This document shows, piece after piece, positions 7,973 through 16,459 of a stretch of DNA of 64,000 bases. Within the stretch, counting starts at the first letter, position 1. The number at the start of each line of letters is the position of its first letter. The position numbers and the translations under genes are program-made. The notes beneath the pieces are model-generated. The model searched no databases. It was not told the DNA's origin and saw only the letters and a program-made list of their open reading frames with translations. The DNA is from Saprospiraceae bacterium (GTDB lineage: Bacteria > Bacteroidota > Bacteroidia > Chitinophagales > Saprospiraceae). Location: assembly GCA_026129545.1 (NCBI GenBank), contig JAHCHX010000003.1, positions 434,001-498,000 of the forward strand, in the 5' to 3' direction.

Positions 7973-9563
7973 AAAACCCCTTCAAGTATCGAATCACCGC
8001 CCAGCGGATATCGGTCCGCGCATCATTCTTGTCGCCGGGGAGGGGCTTGTGAAAGCTTAGGATATCGGGATTGGCTCCCGCTTTTCCATCTGCGTCGGGC
8101 GATGCTTTCAGAAATTCCATTCTATACTCACCGCCCGTCAATAAAAAATCGGGCAACACGACGCGATAAATGCGCGTGTCGTCGAGCGGTTTTTCGGATA
8201 CCAACCAGCGGCCCGTCTCACCTTGGCGGATGTTGCGCAGCTGCAAGTATCCCCCCTTGCCTTTGTTTTCCAAACTCGCCTCCAACGTGCGGCGCAACAG
8301 CGAGCCGCGCATCTCCACCTCCGTGATGCCGCCGCCGAACGGCAACATTCGCACGATGTCCACCTCGGTAAGCGTCGGGGCCAGCACATCGTCCACTCGA
8401 ATAGAGCCACTGTTCAAGAGGGCGCATTCAGGATTGGTTTTGGCAGCTGCCATCATGGCGGCGGTGATGAGTTCGCCCGCCCTGCACTGTGTGTGTCGCA
8501 CAATGGCTTCGCGGCAATCCAAAGGCTCGGGCAGCACCGTCACAATTGCGGCAGGCTGAAAACCACTTGATTGCAAAGATTCGTTTTTGATTTTTTCCCA
8601 CTTGGCCACCACGGCAGCCGTCGCGGGGTCGTCGGCAATGGCCGCGTCCACCCGTCGCAACTCGGATTTTACGGTGGCCGATTTGTTCTTCTTGTCATAG
8701 CGGAGCGTATGCACATACACCGTTTTGGCGTTCGCGTCGGCTTTGGCGATGGTGGCTTTGCCCACCTTGTGAATCTGGTTGTCGTGCTCATGGCCGCCCA
8801 TGATGAGCGGTATGTCGGGCAACATGGCGGATAGTTTCTTGTCGTCTTCGATGCTCAGGTGGGTGAGGGCCACCACCACCTCTGCCCCTTTCCCCTGCTC
8901 CGCGTGAAGATTTTTGAGGGCGGCAAAACTATTGTTGGATGCCTCGAAATAGTCGGTGTAAGCCACATAAGGTTTTGTCCCTGTGTTGATGGTGACACCG
9001 AACAACCCCAAGCGCACTGAGGTGCCATCGGCATCCCTCACCTCGAAAATGTGAGTGGCGCCGCACTCCTCCATGCTGCCTGCCTTGCGTTTTTCAAAAT
9101 GCTTCGTCTTAGCATTCTCCACCTGAAACACATTGGAGCCAACCCACAAAAACGCCGACTCATCTATGCGGGCCTGCAAGTCCGCCACATCGTCGTAGTC
9201 GAATTCGTGGTTGCCAAACACCACCCAATCGAGGCCGAGCGTGTTCAGCACCTCCACCATCTGCTTGCCCCGGATGCGTTTGCCCTCGTGACGCAACGTG
9301 CCGATGACCGACGGGCTGATGAAGTCGCCGGCTAGCACGGTGTAGGTGTTGGGATTTTTGGCCAACAGCCCTCTTCGAATCGTCGCCACCCTTGCCAGCC
9401 CCCCCGTATTGTCCGATGGCGCGGGCGATATTTCGTACACGTCGTTCATTTGCAGGAACTGGATTTCGATGTACCCGTCGTCGCCGACCTGTTTTTGAGC
9501 AGTCTTGCAAGTGAAAAAGGAGAGGGCCGCGAGGAGCAGCGCGAGCGTTCTTAATACTTTCAT
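7971..9563 (-). CDS. 5'-nucleotidase/metallophosphatase-family lipoprotein
   Basis: About 530 residues, a UshA-type protein: an N-terminal calcineurin-like phosphoesterase domain (AGDFISPS, GNHEFDYDD, GGHEHDNQI motifs) followed by a C-terminal 5'-nucleotidase domain (LLNSGSIRVDD, MLPFGGGITEVEM, YRVVLPDFLLTGGE). I start it at 9563, seven codons inside the longest frame, because this gives a good lipoprotein signal (MKVLRTLALLLAALSFFTC). The first metal motif reads LQMNDVYE, with Tyr where the canonical NDxH motif has His; that substitution is found in a known subgroup of the family and may change metal use. Probably anchored in an envelope membrane and acting on nucleotides or other phosphoesters; the substrate is unknown. 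Confidence 0.87.
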   Translation of the reverse strand: MKVLRTLALLLAALSFFTCKTAQKQVGDDGYIEIQFLQMNDVYEISPAPSDNTGGLARVATIRRGLLAKNPNTYTVLAGDFISPSVIGTLRHEGKRIRGKQMVEVLNTLGLDWVVFGNHEFDYDDVADLQARIDESAFLWVGSNVFQVENAKTKHFEKRKAGSMEECGATHIFEVRDADGTSVRLGLFGVTINTGTKPYVAYTDYFEASNNSFAALKNLHAEQGKGAEVVVALTHLSIEDDKKLSAMLPDIPLIMGGHEHDNQIHKVGKATIAKADANAKTVYVHTLRYDKKNKSATVKSELRRVDAAIADDPATAAVVAKWEKIKNESLQSSGFQPAAIVTVLPEPLDCREAIVRHTQCRAGELITAAMMAAAKTNPECALLNSGSIRVDDVLAPTLTEVDIVRMLPFGGGITEVEMRGSLLRRTLEASLENKGKGGYLQLRNIRQGETGRWLVSEKPLDDTRIYRVVLPDFLLTGGEYRMEFLKASPDADGKAGANPDILSFHKPLPGDKNDARTDIRWAVIRYLKGF

Positions 9564-9692
9564 CGGAAATTTTTTTTGAAACAAAATGGCGGAATAAGGG
9601 GATTTTCGCGGCTAAGGTAATGTCTCAAACATGCTTTAAGTAGTCTCGTTTTTTTATCAACCTCATCGCCTTTATCAACATTTGTCAACATC

Positions 9693-11708
9693 ATGCCCGA
9701 ATCAAACATCATCACACCACCACTGCTCTGGCAACCCTCCCCCACCCTGCTCAAAGAAAGCCACCTCGCTCGCTACATGGCGTGGCTGGCAAGCGAGAAA
9801 GGGTTGCGCTTTCGTCATTACCGCGATTTGTGGAAATGGTCAACCGACCATTTGGAAGACTTTTGGAAAAGCCAGTGGGATTACTTCCAAATCATCAGCC
9901 ACTCGCCGTACGCCTCCGTCCTTTCTGGCTCGACAATGCCCGACTGTAAGTGGTTTGAAGGCGCGACGCTCAACTACGCGGAACACGTTTTTCGAAGCAA
10001 AACCGAGACACGACCCGCCATTTTGTTCAAAAACGAAAGGCAAGGATTGGAGGAAACCAGCTGGGCAGAACTCGAACGCCAGACCGCCTCACTTGCTCGT
10101 TTTCTGAAACAATGCGGCGTGCAAAAAGGCGACCGCGTGGCGGCCTATCTGCCCAATTCGCCCCACGCCATCGTGGCCGTGTTGGCCGCCATGAGCATCG
10201 GCGCGGTGTGGTCGAGCTGCTCGCCTGATTTTGGCGCGGCGAGCGTGGCCGACCGATTTGTGCAAATTCAGCCGAAGGTCTTGATTGCCGTGGACGGTTA
10301 CACCTACGGCGGCAAGCATTTTGACAAACGCGACACCGTGCGCGAATTGTGCCAACTGTTGCCATCGGTGGAGCAAGTGATTTTTATCCCCTATTTAGAC
10401 AAAAACGCACACTTGGCCGTTGAAAAAGAGATAACAAAGTGGGAAAATATCGTCAAACCAGCACCCCTCCTGCCAACTGGCGAAGGGGGAGCGGGGCTGC
10501 ACTTCGAGCCACTTCCCTTCTCACATCCTGTCTGGATTCTTTACTCCTCCGGCACCACTGGCGTGCCAAAAGCCATCACACACTCGCACGGCGGCAACTT
10601 GCTCGAACACCTCAAATACGTCCACCTCCACAACGATGTGCGACCCGGCGAACGCTTCTTCTGGTACTCCACCACTGGCTGGATGATGTGGAATTTTACC
10701 CTTGCCACCATGCTCGCAGGGGCGACCATCGTGCTTTACGACGGCAGCCCGGGCTACCCAGATTTGAACGTGCTGTGGGAACTGACCGAACGCGCACCCA
10801 TTCACCATTTTGGCACTAGCGCCCCCTTTTTGGTCAGCTGCATGAAAGCGGGCGTTTCACCAAAAACAAAATTTGACCTCACCCACCTGCGCAGCATCGG
10901 CTCCACCGGCTCGCCCCTGCCACCTGAAGCCTTTGGCTGGGTCTATGAAAACATCAAACCCGACGTGTGGCTCTCCAGCATGGCCGGCGGCACCGATGTT
11001 TGCACGGCTTGGGTAGGAGGAAATCCATTGTTGCCCGTGTATCAGGGCGAAATTCAGTGCCGCTGCCTCGGCTGCGCCATGGAAAGTTGGGACGAAAACG
11101 GCCGTCCCGTCCCCGTCGGCGAAGTAGGCGAAATGGTGGTGACAAAGCCCATGCCTTCCATGCCTGTGTTTTTTTGGAACGACGCGGATGGCTCCAAATA
11201 CCGCGCTTCCTATTTTGAGGAATACCCAGGCGTGTGGCGGCACGGCGACTGGCTGCAAATCACGGAGCGCGACACGCTGGTCATACTCGGTCGCTCCGAC
11301 GCAACGCTCAATCGGCAGGGGGTGCGTATCGGCACGGCGGAGATATATCGGTGTTTGGACAAGCTCGCCGAACTGCGCGACAGCCTCATAATCAATCTCG
11401 AGCGCGCCGATGGCTCTGATTGGATGCCGCTGTTCGTAGCGCTGTCGCCCGGCGCCACATTGGACGAAGCCCTCAAAGGCCGCATCAAAGCCGCGCTGCG
11501 AGCAGAATACAGCCCCCGCCATGTGCCCGACGATATTCTGGAAATCCCCGACGTGCCCTACACCATCTCCGGGAAAAAAATGGAGACACCCGTAAAGAAG
11601 ATATTGCAGCAAAAGCCGTTGGAAAAAGCCTTCAACCGCGACTCCATGCGCAACCCCGAAGCCATGGATTTTTTCATCGAGATGGCTAAAAACTTGGCAA
11701 AAACTTAG
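9693..11708 (+). CDS. Acetoacetate-CoA ligase (acetoacetyl-CoA synthetase)
   Basis: A 671-residue member of the adenylate-forming superfamily, activating acetoacetate to acetoacetyl-CoA with ATP. An ACAS_N-type N-terminal segment (YRDLWKWSTDHLEDFWKSQW) is followed by the nucleotide-binding P-loop ILYSSGTTGVPKAITHSHGG, the TGWMMWNF motif typical of acetyl/acetoacetyl-CoA synthetases, and the GRSDATLNRQGVRIGTAEIY hinge. The C-terminal lysine region is SGKKMETPVKKI. The length fits the acetoacetate ligases (about 650-670) and FEGATLNYAEH is characteristic of them. A short palindromic repeat lies within the coding sequence at 10464-10489. Alternative: another short-chain acyl-CoA ligase, less likely. 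Confidence 0.92.
   Translation: MPESNIITPPLLWQPSPTLLKESHLARYMAWLASEKGLRFRHYRDLWKWSTDHLEDFWKSQWDYFQIISHSPYASVLSGSTMPDCKWFEGATLNYAEHVFRSKTETRPAILFKNERQGLEETSWAELERQTASLARFLKQCGVQKGDRVAAYLPNSPHAIVAVLAAMSIGAVWSSCSPDFGAASVADRFVQIQPKVLIAVDGYTYGGKHFDKRDTVRELCQLLPSVEQVIFIPYLDKNAHLAVEKEITKWENIVKPAPLLPTGEGGAGLHFEPLPFSHPVWILYSSGTTGVPKAITHSHGGNLLEHLKYVHLHNDVRPGERFFWYSTTGWMMWNFTLATMLAGATIVLYDGSPGYPDLNVLWELTERAPIHHFGTSAPFLVSCMKAGVSPKTKFDLTHLRSIGSTGSPLPPEAFGWVYENIKPDVWLSSMAGGTDVCTAWVGGNPLLPVYQGEIQCRCLGCAMESWDENGRPVPVGEVGEMVVTKPMPSMPVFFWNDADGSKYRASYFEEYPGVWRHGDWLQITERDTLVILGRSDATLNRQGVRIGTAEIYRCLDKLAELRDSLIINLERADGSDWMPLFVALSPGATLDEALKGRIKAALRAEYSPRHVPDDILEIPDVPYTISGKKMETPVKKILQQKPLEKAFNRDSMRNPEAMDFFIEMAKNLAKT
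10464..10489. repeat. REP-like palindrome inside the CoA-ligase gene
   Basis: The arms cccctcctgcc and ggcgaaggggg flank a 4-base loop and form an imperfect GC-rich hairpin. In frame it encodes a Pro/Gly-rich stretch (APLLPTGEGGAG) at about residues 257-268 of the ligase. It closely resembles the hairpin just after the same gene at 11728-11758. That similarity suggests a mobile REP-type sequence tolerated in a surface loop. Confidence 0.5.
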
Positions 11709-11727
11709 CCGCTCGTATCCGCCCCAC

Positions 11728-11758
11728 CCCCTCCCGCCTTTTGGCGGGGAGAGGGGGA
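11728..11758. repeat. REP-like GC-rich hairpin after the CoA-ligase gene
   Basis: The arms cccccTcccgcc and ggcggggagaggggg pair around a tttt loop, 20 bp after the ligase stop codon. It could stop transcription, but no T-run follows directly. The similar hairpin inside the upstream gene favours a dispersed repeat. Confidence 0.5.
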
Positions 11759-11820
11759 CTCGCTAAGTTTTTACAAAACTTGAGCAAATGATCACACTGC
11801 CAGACATTTTCAAATTTGCC

Positions 11821-11890
11821 GCGAAGCCACAAAGACGCAAAGCAAAATACGTATTGACTGGCCGCATTTTGTGCCTTTGTGCCTTTGCAG
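11821..11890. repeat. CACAAAG-type inverted repeat
   Basis: The left arm has gccacaaagacgcaaag; the right arm, read in reverse complement, has gcaaaggcacaaaggcac. The two form an imperfect foldback in the 222-bp gap between the CoA-ligase and glycosyltransferase genes. Degenerate CCACAAAGGCACAAAG sequences of this kind are common in Bacteroidota intergenic DNA; a related fragment lies inside the MITE at about 27244-27268. Confidence 0.5.
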
Positions 11891-11930
11891 CACAAAAATA
11901 ATGTCCAATAGTGTGGCAAATGATGCGCAA

Positions 11931-13406
11931 TCACTGCTCTTTCCGCAGCCTGAACACGCGCACCGTGCCTCGTTCGAGCACCAGACTATCGAGCAAAGGT
12001 CGCAGGGCAGGCTGCTCGTCCACTTGCCGTGTATCCGAGTAAAGATATTGAGCGCCCTCGTTGACCATGCCCTTCAACGCGGACGGGGTAAGTCGGTTTT
12101 CGGCAAATGCCCAGCCTTTCTTGTTGATGTGGTAGAAAAAAATCTGGTACGAATCGTCGTTGCCGACAACGCAAAGCGCCGAATCCGGTGCCGCCTCGCG
12201 CAGTTCTTTCTTGTGCAACAACCAGTCTTTGTTAAATCCGGGCGAATCAGGGTTCCAGCTGTTGCGCGTGCGCAAATAGGCCGTCAGCGGCATCAGCAAC
12301 AGCAGAAAAACCGCCACGCGCTGGGCAGCGACACCCCCACCAAGCATCTGCATCGCACCGTAGCTCACCAATATGAAAAGCAACGGCACAAAAGGAAAGA
12401 GATAGTAGTCGTGCACATTGGCAATCATGTTTATCTCATAGAAAAAATACAGCAAAGCGGCAGCGGAAAGCGCCACCAGCAGCGCGAATCGCCCATCTCG
12501 ATAAGCCTTTCGCTTGAAAGCAAAATAAAAACCCGCCGCAAAAAATGGCACGGCGGCGTAGTTGAGCAGCATCTCCGGCAAGGTGGAAACAAGATTGTCG
12601 AACACGAATCGGAGCAACCTTGACATGGGAAACCGATTGTCCAAAATGCCGCCTACCACATCGGTGCCTTGCCAAGTCGGTATCACCCAAGCATACCAAG
12701 CCACAGGCGGAATCAAGAAAATGGCCATCGTCAGCGCCCCCCGCACCGGCTCCCTCCATGCTTTCTTCCGCAAATACTCCTTTGCAAAACACACAAAAGG
12801 CACAACAAAATAAATGACAAATGGCAGCTTGCACAGCGCGGCGAGGCTGATGAAAAAACCCGCCGCGAACAATGCGCCCCAGCCCCGGCGCGCATACCAA
12901 TGAAAGAAAAAAGCAAGTCCCCAGATAGAGCAGCAGAGCGCAAAATTGTCGGGCAGGGGATTCACCATGTAATAGAAAAACGCGGGCGAAAAATGGAGCG
13001 CCCATGCCCCTGCCAATGCCGCCAACGAGTCGCCAAACAGGTTTTTTATCAAAAAAAACATACCCAACAGCGCGGAAAGACCCACCACAAAGGTGAGCAA
13101 GCGCGTGAGCACGAGGTGCTTGCCAAACACTTTGTACGCCCCCGCAAACAACCACTGCATCAATGGAAACTCTTTGCGCTCCACACCATCGCCGCTGCCC
13201 CGCACATCCAGACGCGGATTGAGAATGTTGAAATCCTCCTCAAAAAAATTGATGATGACAGCTTGGGTCTGCGCCTGCCGCCACACATGCACCCCAAGCA
13301 AATCGGCATGAAAAGCCCTCCAATGCATGGCCACGCTCAACACCGGGAGCAAGATAAGCAGCACATACAAAGCATTTTTCCTCAAAAAATCCGGGATATT
13401 CGACAC
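11931..13406 (-). CDS. GT39/PMT-like integral membrane glycosyltransferase
   Basis: A 491-residue polytopic membrane protein with about ten or more hydrophobic segments. The first periplasmic loop after helix 1 carries VHVWRQAQTQAVI, then NPRLDVRGSGDG and EFPLMQWLFAGAYKVFG, the arrangement seen in ArnT/PMT-like (GT39, PF13231-type) enzymes that transfer sugars from polyprenyl-phosphate donors. The C-terminal about 100 residues are soluble and probably extracytoplasmic. Acceptor and donor are unknown. It is divergent from the YCF48-like gene, with only 59 bp between the two chosen starts. Confidence 0.75.
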   Translation of the reverse strand: MSNIPDFLRKNALYVLLILLPVLSVAMHWRAFHADLLGVHVWRQAQTQAVIINFFEEDFNILNPRLDVRGSGDGVERKEFPLMQWLFAGAYKVFGKHLVLTRLLTFVVGLSALLGMFFLIKNLFGDSLAALAGAWALHFSPAFFYYMVNPLPDNFALCCSIWGLAFFFHWYARRGWGALFAAGFFISLAALCKLPFVIYFVVPFVCFAKEYLRKKAWREPVRGALTMAIFLIPPVAWYAWVIPTWQGTDVVGGILDNRFPMSRLLRFVFDNLVSTLPEMLLNYAAVPFFAAGFYFAFKRKAYRDGRFALLVALSAAALLYFFYEINMIANVHDYYLFPFVPLLFILVSYGAMQMLGGGVAAQRVAVFLLLLMPLTAYLRTRNSWNPDSPGFNKDWLLHKKELREAAPDSALCVVGNDDSYQIFFYHINKKGWAFAENRLTPSALKGMVNEGAQYLYSDTRQVDEQPALRPLLDSLVLERGTVRVFRLRKEQ

Positions 13407-13465
13407 TTTTGCAACAATATGAAGCGCAAACTTACATTACCTTGCGACATCAACAGACCCGTATC

Positions 13466-14437
13466 ATGCGCTTATTTCACATCCTATTGGCCACCACCCT
13501 CCTTGTCGCGGCCTGCTGCAAAGAAGCAACCCTTTCCTTACCGACCTTTCGGGAGCTGCCCAGCCCAGTAGCCGATGATTTTTCGTCCATTTGGATGCTC
13601 GACTCGTTGCGTGGCGTAGCCGTGGGCGGCAAGGCGTGGGAGCGCGGATTCATCGTCTCCACAGCGGATGGCGGCCTCACTTGGCGAACAGACACCTTGC
13701 TCCAACGGAAAATGGAATGTGTGCGATTCGACCGCACGGGGCAAGGCTATGTGTGCGGGCAGGATTTCGCCCTTTACCGCTCGCCCGACGGCGATTCGTG
13801 GGCAGCATGGCGCGTCAACTACCAATGGAATCGCGCTTGTTGGCTACTCGATGGTCAGCGCGGCGCCATGGTGACCGGTGGCGCTTATCGGTTCGGAGAG
13901 ATTTTTGCTTTCGGGCCGACGGCTTTCTGGCAATTGGACACTTTGCAAAAAACCGAAAACGTGCTTTCAGATGTGACATTCTCGGACAGCACCACTGCCC
14001 ATGCGGTGGGCTTGGGCTGGGTGCTGCGCTCCGACGACGCAGGGCGAACTTGGCAACGCCTCGACATCACGGGCGACTTTTTTCGCTCGGTTCATTTTCC
14101 TGCTCCGCACACAGGCTACATCTGTGGCTCAAGTGGCACCATCCTGAAAACGCTCGATGGCGGGCTTTCTTGGCAGGAAATTAGGAAGGGAGGCAGCCTC
14201 GGCAAACGAAACCAACCCCTGCGAGCGTTGTGGTTCGTCAGCCCCGACACGGGCTTTGTGGTGGGCGACGATGGCTTGTTTTGGATGACCGAAAACGGGG
14301 GTGTCACATGGGCGCAAGTGGAACAGGCACCCGCAGACGCTGATTTCACCAGCGTGTTCGCCCTTGCAGATTCCGCCTCGCATCATCGCGGTTGGGCGGT
14401 CGCTGCCAATGGTCGCATTTTCGGGTTTGAATGGTGA
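13466..14437 (+). CDS. YCF48/HCF136-like beta-propeller lipoprotein
   Basis: A 323-residue secreted protein made of repeated BNR/YCF48 blades: VSTADGGLTWRTDTL, LRSDDAGRTWQRLDI, LKTLDGGLSWQEI and MTENGGVTWAQV, each with the D-G-G-x-T-W turn. I start it at 13466, giving the lipoprotein-type signal MRLFHILLATTLLVAACC; the longer frame from 13409 begins inside the divergent promoter. This family is common in Bacteroidota with no agreed role outside photosystem assembly in plants and cyanobacteria, so function is unknown. Probably attached to an envelope membrane. Confidence 0.85.
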   Translation: MRLFHILLATTLLVAACCKEATLSLPTFRELPSPVADDFSSIWMLDSLRGVAVGGKAWERGFIVSTADGGLTWRTDTLLQRKMECVRFDRTGQGYVCGQDFALYRSPDGDSWAAWRVNYQWNRACWLLDGQRGAMVTGGAYRFGEIFAFGPTAFWQLDTLQKTENVLSDVTFSDSTTAHAVGLGWVLRSDDAGRTWQRLDITGDFFRSVHFPAPHTGYICGSSGTILKTLDGGLSWQEIRKGGSLGKRNQPLRALWFVSPDTGFVVGDDGLFWMTENGGVTWAQVEQAPADADFTSVFALADSASHHRGWAVAANGRIFGFEW

Positions 14438-14617
14438 AAAAATTGGGAAACCGATTGAATATCTGACAATAAAAACAAACTGGCACTCAGCCTCCCCCTT
14501 CGCCGATGCGATTTTTTGCGACGTGCAGCGTCATAGCGCAATTTTTAAAAAAACAGTTGGGCACTGATATGTGTTGGTGTTGCGGAAAAACCTATTTTTG
14601 GAACAAATTATCGAGCC

Positions 14618-15388
14618 ATGTTGCGACCTCTATTCTGCTTGTCGTTTTTAGCCTTCCTAACCTTTGAGGGTTGGTCGCAGGGCTACAGGCCGCCCGTGAC
14701 GGGCGTTGGCATCGTCTATAACACCGAGACGACTTTCAATTTCAGGCTAACGACCAATCGGGCTTATGCCTTGGGGGTCGAGTTTGGCCGCTTGCGCACC
14801 TACTACAAGACCACTTCGTTCAATTTTAGCTTTGGCGAGCTCAAAAGCCCCAAGGAACAGCGCCAAAGCGCAGACCCGGCGGCAAGCCGCTCGTTCAGGC
14901 CTTATGTGTTTGGCAAACAAAACAACCTTTTCATGCTGCGCAGCGGGTGGGGCGTGAAGCGATATTTTTCCGAAAAAGCCAAGCAGAAAGGCGTGGCGAT
15001 TGGGATGAACTATTCCATTGGGCCGTCGCTGGGACTGTTGAAGCCCTATTATTTGGCATTAGCATACACCAACCCCGACGACCCGCGCAATTTCAGGGTA
15101 TTGCATCAAAAATACTCCGACGGCAACGCCGATGTGTTTCTCAACAACACCCGCATCCTCGGCGCGTCGCCACTCACTCGGGGCATCAGTGAAATCACCC
15201 TCCTACCCGGTGCCAGTGGCGCTATTTCGATGCACATTGACTGGGGCGCGTTCGATGAGTTTGTGAAAGCACTCGAAATCGGCTTCATGTTGGATGTCTT
15301 TTTGAAAGAAGCGCCCATCCTCGTCGAGCAAAACAGCCCAATGTTTTTCAACTTTTTTGTAAATCTGCAACTCGGAAAAAGAAAATAA
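14618..15388 (+). CDS. Conserved outer-membrane-type protein, unknown function
   Basis: A 256-residue protein with a signal peptide (MLRPLFCLSFLAFLTFEGWS, cut before QGYR) and an alternating polar/nonpolar pattern suggesting beta-strands (TNRAYALGVEFGRLRTYY, LRSGWGVKRYF, VAIGMNYSIGPSLGLL). It ends in a strand FFNFFVNLQLGKRK. This looks like a small outer-membrane barrel of a type seen across Bacteroidota, but I recognise no named family. It stands alone between two genes; the 180 bp upstream hold nothing I can identify. Confidence 0.7.
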   Translation: MLRPLFCLSFLAFLTFEGWSQGYRPPVTGVGIVYNTETTFNFRLTTNRAYALGVEFGRLRTYYKTTSFNFSFGELKSPKEQRQSADPAASRSFRPYVFGKQNNLFMLRSGWGVKRYFSEKAKQKGVAIGMNYSIGPSLGLLKPYYLALAYTNPDDPRNFRVLHQKYSDGNADVFLNNTRILGASPLTRGISEITLLPGASGAISMHIDWGAFDEFVKALEIGFMLDVFLKEAPILVEQNSPMFFNFFVNLQLGKRK

Positions 15389-15409
15389 CGACCGACATCC
15401 TAAGCGACC

Positions 15410-16312
15410 CTAACCCTCCCTCGCCACTCGCCACAACATCACCGACCTGTCGTCGCTGCACGATACGAGGCACTTGGGCAGCCACAGCAGCCGGTTCACC
15501 GAATTGATATGCCCACCATGGCGCATCGTGTCTACCACTTTCAAGAGTTCGAATGTTTGCGCGTCCCAGATTTTCAGCGTTTTGTCGCGGCTGGCGGTGG
15601 CAAACAAAGTTCCATCTAGCGAAAAAACGATGTGGTTCAGGGTGAACAAGTGAGCTGGCTGCTCTGATACTAGTCGAAAAACATTTTCCAAATCCCACAC
15701 CCGCAACATCGCGTCGCGCCCACCGCTCAGCAGATGGCGGCCATCGGGCGAGTAGGCGACCGTGAAAACAGAGTTGGTGTGCGCATTTTTCAAAGTGTGG
15801 CGCAATTCAAAAGTCTCGGCATCCAACACATAGATTGAATGGTCGCTCGCACCGACGGCGAGTTCTTTTCTTGTTGGGGAAAACGAAATGCTGCGCAAGG
15901 CTTGATTGGAAAGATGAAAACTCTCCACGCTGCGGCCTTTTTCCAAATGCCAGCGCGTCAAGACACCGTCGCCGCCGACGGTAAAAACCCAGTTTTCGGC
16001 GGTCAAAATGTCGAAAGTCCCTTTTCCGTGATGCTGGATGTTCCGCCCTTTGTCCGGGTCGTTGCGGTCGAGCCAGCGCACCCCACCGTTCATGTCGCCT
16101 GCCACGAGGCGGCCGGCAGGCAGGGCGCACAGTGAAAAAATTTGCGTCTCCGCAGAGGCCGCCAGTTGCCCCGTTTCCGGGTCGTCGAGGTTCCACTCTG
16201 CCACCCAGCCGTCGCCACCTGCCGACAAAAAATGCTGCTCGTCTTTGCCGAGCGCCAACGCATAGACAGCGGCGCGATGTCCGGTGCAGGTGTGGATTTT
16301 TTCGATTTTCAT
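15410..16312 (-). CDS. WD40-repeat protein (single cytoplasmic beta-propeller)
   Basis: About 300 residues built of roughly seven WD40 blades, enough for one closed propeller. Clear blades include VYALALGKDEQHFLSAGGDG, FTVAYSPDGRHLLSGGRDAM with RVWDLE, and IVFSLDGTLFATASRDKT with KIWDAQ. I start it at 16312 (MKIEKIHTCTGHRAAV), which opens directly with the first blade. There is no signal peptide, so it probably acts in the cytoplasm as a protein-binding scaffold; the partner is unknown. It converges with the barrel-like protein gene. Confidence 0.87.
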   Translation of the reverse strand: MKIEKIHTCTGHRAAVYALALGKDEQHFLSAGGDGWVAEWNLDDPETGQLAASAETQIFSLCALPAGRLVAGDMNGGVRWLDRNDPDKGRNIQHHGKGTFDILTAENWVFTVGGDGVLTRWHLEKGRSVESFHLSNQALRSISFSPTRKELAVGASDHSIYVLDAETFELRHTLKNAHTNSVFTVAYSPDGRHLLSGGRDAMLRVWDLENVFRLVSEQPAHLFTLNHIVFSLDGTLFATASRDKTLKIWDAQTFELLKVVDTMRHGGHINSVNRLLWLPKCLVSCSDDRSVMLWRVAREG

Positions 16313-16459
16313 GCGATGACTGGATAACACAGAGCGTGCAGAGGTGTTTCAAGGAGAAATTCGGAGCGTACTCTGCTTGCCCTTTGTGATACCTCTGCAC
16401 CCTCCAACTTAAAAAACGCACCTCAACTCCTCAACAACACTCAACATTTCTCAACAACC

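Noticed and set aside
12669..13571. 300-codon plus-strand open frame opposite the GT39-like gene
   Set aside because: Lys/His/Gln-rich reading of the antisense of membrane helices, and runs through the divergent promoter.
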